Below, in pieces: positions 62,289-64,000 of a stretch of 64,000 bases of DNA (the stretch's first letter is position 1; every line of letters begins with the position of its first letter). The notes beneath the pieces are model-generated. The model was not told the DNA's origin. It was given only the letters and a program-made list of their open reading frames with translations, and did not search any database. Position numbers and translations under genes: made by a program. This stretch comes from RBG-16-64-43 sp964353865 (GTDB taxonomy: Bacteria > Chloroflexota > Anaerolineae > Anaerolineales > RBG-16-64-43): contig CAYGXJ010000118.1 in assembly GCA_964353865.1 (NCBI GenBank), positions 12,498-76,497 on the forward strand, given 5' to 3'.

Positions 62289-62828
62289 TCAACCGGACTT
62301 GGGCCATCTTGGAAGGATGAAGGATACTGTTCGCAAGTATTCCAGGTATGGCTGGCCGAACCTCTCGGCAAGCTCCTTCTCCTCCACTCGCTTGAGGTAG
62401 AAGAGCAGGAGCGATGCGAGAAGGAGGACGAACGCAACGCCGACTAGCGTTGCTGCTGCAACGGCCATGCCTAGGTAGGCCGACACCGCGCCGAATGTCA
62501 TCGGATTGCGACAGAAGCGGAACGGGCCACTGGTGAGCAGGCCTTGCGTGGGCATCATCGGGAGGGGAGTCCCCCTACCTTGAGTTAGCTGAAGCAGGAT
62601 CGACCAGAAGCCAAAGAAGAATCCGATTGCCATCAGGATGCCGCCGACCAGAATGGAGGCAATGCCGGGAGTGAGTACATCCATTCCAAGCCGCTCATCC
62701 ACCGAAGGGCAGATGACAAGAAGCAGGTATGGAAGGATGATGAGGAAGAGAATGCCGGCGAGGAGTGTCGCCGTCATCCTTGCACGGAACGGATGCTCTC
62801 GTTGAGCCCATTTGAGGAATTGGGACAT
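62289..62828 (-). CDS. Isoprenylcysteine carboxyl methyltransferase-like membrane protein
   Basis: A protein of 179 residues with about four to five membrane helices. The C-terminal part has the ICMT/PEMT pattern: GPFRFCRNPMTFGAVSAYLG, then EEKELAERFGQPYLEYLRTV. Bacterial members methylate lipids or small hydrophobic substrates with SAM. AAAGGAGG lies 8 bases before the ATG at 62828. It lies 57 bases after an attC-like core and is probably a gene cassette in the minus orientation. Confidence 0.83.
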   Translation of the reverse strand: MSQFLKWAQREHPFRARMTATLLAGILFLIILPYLLLVICPSVDERLGMDVLTPGIASILVGGILMAIGFFFGFWSILLQLTQGRGTPLPMMPTQGLLTSGPFRFCRNPMTFGAVSAYLGMAVAAATLVGVAFVLLLASLLLFYLKRVEEKELAERFGQPYLEYLRTVSFILPRWPKSG

Positions 62829-62885
62829 GCCGTAAGCCTCCTTTGCGGCCCGTATCTCCCACAAGATCAGCAACTCTCAAGTGCT

Positions 62886-63010
62886 GCCTATCGGTATGGC
62901 TCAGCGACAGCGGCGGGACTGGCGAGACGCCACGACGACTATCGAGATGTTTCTGGCGCGGCGCATGTTCTCAGCAGCGCAGCCGCTGTCCGCTGGAGCC
63001 GCTGTTAGGC
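62886..63010 (-). repeat. attC-like site j, minus orientation
   Basis: On the minus strand it starts GCCTAAC (63004-63010), which contains the TAA stop of the methyltransferase gene, and ends GATAGGC (62886-62892), one base off GTTAGGC. The GC-rich CAGCGGCTCCAGCGGACAGC part follows the left core. It separates the two cassette-like methyltransferase genes. Confidence 0.55.
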
Positions 63011-63787
63011 GGCGTCTATTGAAACGGTTATTATCGAGCCCACATTTCCTTTTACATCACCAATCACCTTGAAACCGTTTCCATAAGATTCAATGTCGCG
63101 AGAATTACCAATGCCGAACACGAAAGAAACATCTATACCCCAAACTCTAGATTCTAGTTGAATAAGCCTTCTCCATAATCCCTTTGTGTATTTTTCGTGG
63201 GCCATATCAAGGACAAGTTGCGAGCGACTAAACCTTCGGGCTATTGCCTGTAACAGTCTGGTCGCCTCTTGCTTAGGCAAGTAATAGAACAAGCCCTCGG
63301 CAAGCAGAAGGAAACTACTGTTTCCATTTGAAGTTACCTTGTCAATCCATGAAGTATCTAAAACTGAACAACCAATGAGTTCGTAGTCGAGATGATCTCT
63401 TAGTATCTCTCGCTTCAATTCAATCACTTCCGGTAGATCAAGTTCAACATATCTGCACTTTTCATTCTCAACCCGCCAGAATCTTGTATCAAAACCGCAG
63501 GCAAGGTTGATCACAGTACATCCTGGATTATTAGAGATGAAGAGACTAGCAATACTGTCGAAACTCCTTGCTGTCAGAGCGCGCGCTTTTGCGTCCCGTG
63601 CATTGCCTGCATACATTCTTTTCCACTTCATAATGCGGTTCTTTTCTTCTTCTGACGATATAGACATCAACCTTTCTAAACACAGAACTGCCATTGGGTC
63701 GTTGAAGACGGGATTCTTCTTCTCCGATTCAACGACGCGACAAAGCAGAGCCAAAATTGCTGTTCGTGATACATCTGATAGATTCAC
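63005..63787 (-). CDS. LCM-type SAM-dependent methyltransferase, AT-rich cassette gene
   Basis: A protein of 260 residues of the leucine-carboxyl-methyltransferase-like family. Motif I is NLACGFDTRFWR, followed by YVELDLPEVIELKREIL and LLLAEGLFYYLPKQEATRLL. Such bacterial enzymes O-methylate small molecules. Its GC content is far below that of the chromosome, so it was acquired. The start is GTG at 63787 with GGAAGGGT upstream. Its stop codon lies inside an attC-like core, and a GTTAGGC core lies 48 bases before the start. Confidence 0.85.
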   Translation of the reverse strand: MNLSDVSRTAILALLCRVVESEKKNPVFNDPMAVLCLERLMSISSEEEKNRIMKWKRMYAGNARDAKARALTARSFDSIASLFISNNPGCTVINLACGFDTRFWRVENEKCRYVELDLPEVIELKREILRDHLDYELIGCSVLDTSWIDKVTSNGNSSFLLLAEGLFYYLPKQEATRLLQAIARRFSRSQLVLDMAHEKYTKGLWRRLIQLESRVWGIDVSFVFGIGNSRDIESYGNGFKVIGDVKGNVGSIITVSIDAA

Positions 63788-63834
63788 TAATCTACCCTTC
63801 CTTCATGAAACCGCACTTTGGTGTGCTTGTAGCC

Positions 63835-63890
63835 GCCTAACGATTGAGGATGGATGTGCCGGGAAGCCGCCACATAATCTTGAGTTGAAC
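63835..63890 (-). repeat. attC-like site l, minus orientation
   Basis: On the minus strand it runs from GTTCAAC (63884-63890), which fits RYYYAAC, to a canonical GTTAGGC (63835-63841). The 56-base length is near the minimum for attC, and the inner arms ATTATGTG and CACATCCAT can partly pair. To the right (63891-64000) no gene was recognised. Confidence 0.5.
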
Positions 63891-64000
63891 TAAGCCGTCG
63901 CGCAAGAGAGGGCGACAGGCGGAATTGAACGATCACTTCACGAGTCTAGCGCGGCTTGGGGATTAAGCAAACTCGCTGGGGCGAGGAGCCATGGACTGCA

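Overview
The window is a GC-rich bacterial chromosome segment. The best guess is the phylum Chloroflexota, probably Anaerolineae-like. The grounds are indirect: lipoproteins with Thr/Pro/Ala linkers such as VVVTATPAP, an EF-Tu G3 motif of DMPGHRDY type, a zinc-type S14, a gapped str-S10-spc order, and consensus sigma70-like promoters with several nearly leaderless mRNAs. No rRNA or tRNA is visible, so the placement is inference.

Bases 1-18331, all on the minus strand, hold rpoB and then the str, S10 and spc blocks in classical order: rpsL, rpsG, fusA, tuf, rpsJ, rplC, rplD, rplW, rplB, rpsS, rplV, rpsC, rplP, rpmC, rpsQ, rplN, rplX, rplE, rpsN, rpsH, rplF, rplR, rpsE, rpmD, rplO and the start of secY. 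rpoC is missing from its usual place after rpoB. rpoB and rpsL each have a near-consensus promoter. Bases 18450-18700 carry a candidate small RNA with its own promoter and terminator. aspS follows with a long leader that has two competing hairpins, then a homoserine dehydrogenase, a DUF2007-like protein and a secreted LysM/M23 peptidase.

Bases 22150-37200 form a phosphate island with two interleaved pst systems. They comprise phoU1-pstB1 (minus), pstS1-C1-A1-B2 (plus), then pstS2-C2-A2-B3-phoU2 (minus), followed by an ArsC-like phosphatase and a PhoR/PhoB pair. PstB1 has a degenerate ABC signature (LSLGQ) and PstB2 lacks the Q-loop glutamine. Both losses would fall in the same composite ATP site if the two proteins paired. 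Bases 37200-47821 are ordinary accessory metabolism and signalling: a sugar-binding lipoprotein, glycerate kinase, phosphohexomutase, nitroreductase, a penicillin-recognising lipoprotein, a second two-component system next to a PepSY-like membrane protein, and CorA.

Bases 47890-55420 look like an integron gene-cassette array without an integrase (a CALIN). Small unrelated genes are separated by about eight attC-like repeats that start with RYYYAAC and end with GTTRRRY-like cores. Cassette contents include a DinB-like protein, a zinc alcohol dehydrogenase, a decayed low-GC DUF3795 gene, an IS110 transposase remnant, a chimeric two-part ORF, a RelE/Phd toxin-antitoxin pair and small membrane or unknown proteins. 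After an aldehyde dehydrogenase (glutamate semialdehyde type) and a CoA-transferase whose two subunits are separated by about 2.8 kb of unrelated genes, a second cassette-like cluster in the opposite orientation (62260-63890) carries an isoprenylcysteine-methyltransferase-like gene and an AT-rich LCM-type methyltransferase whose stop codon lies inside an attC core.
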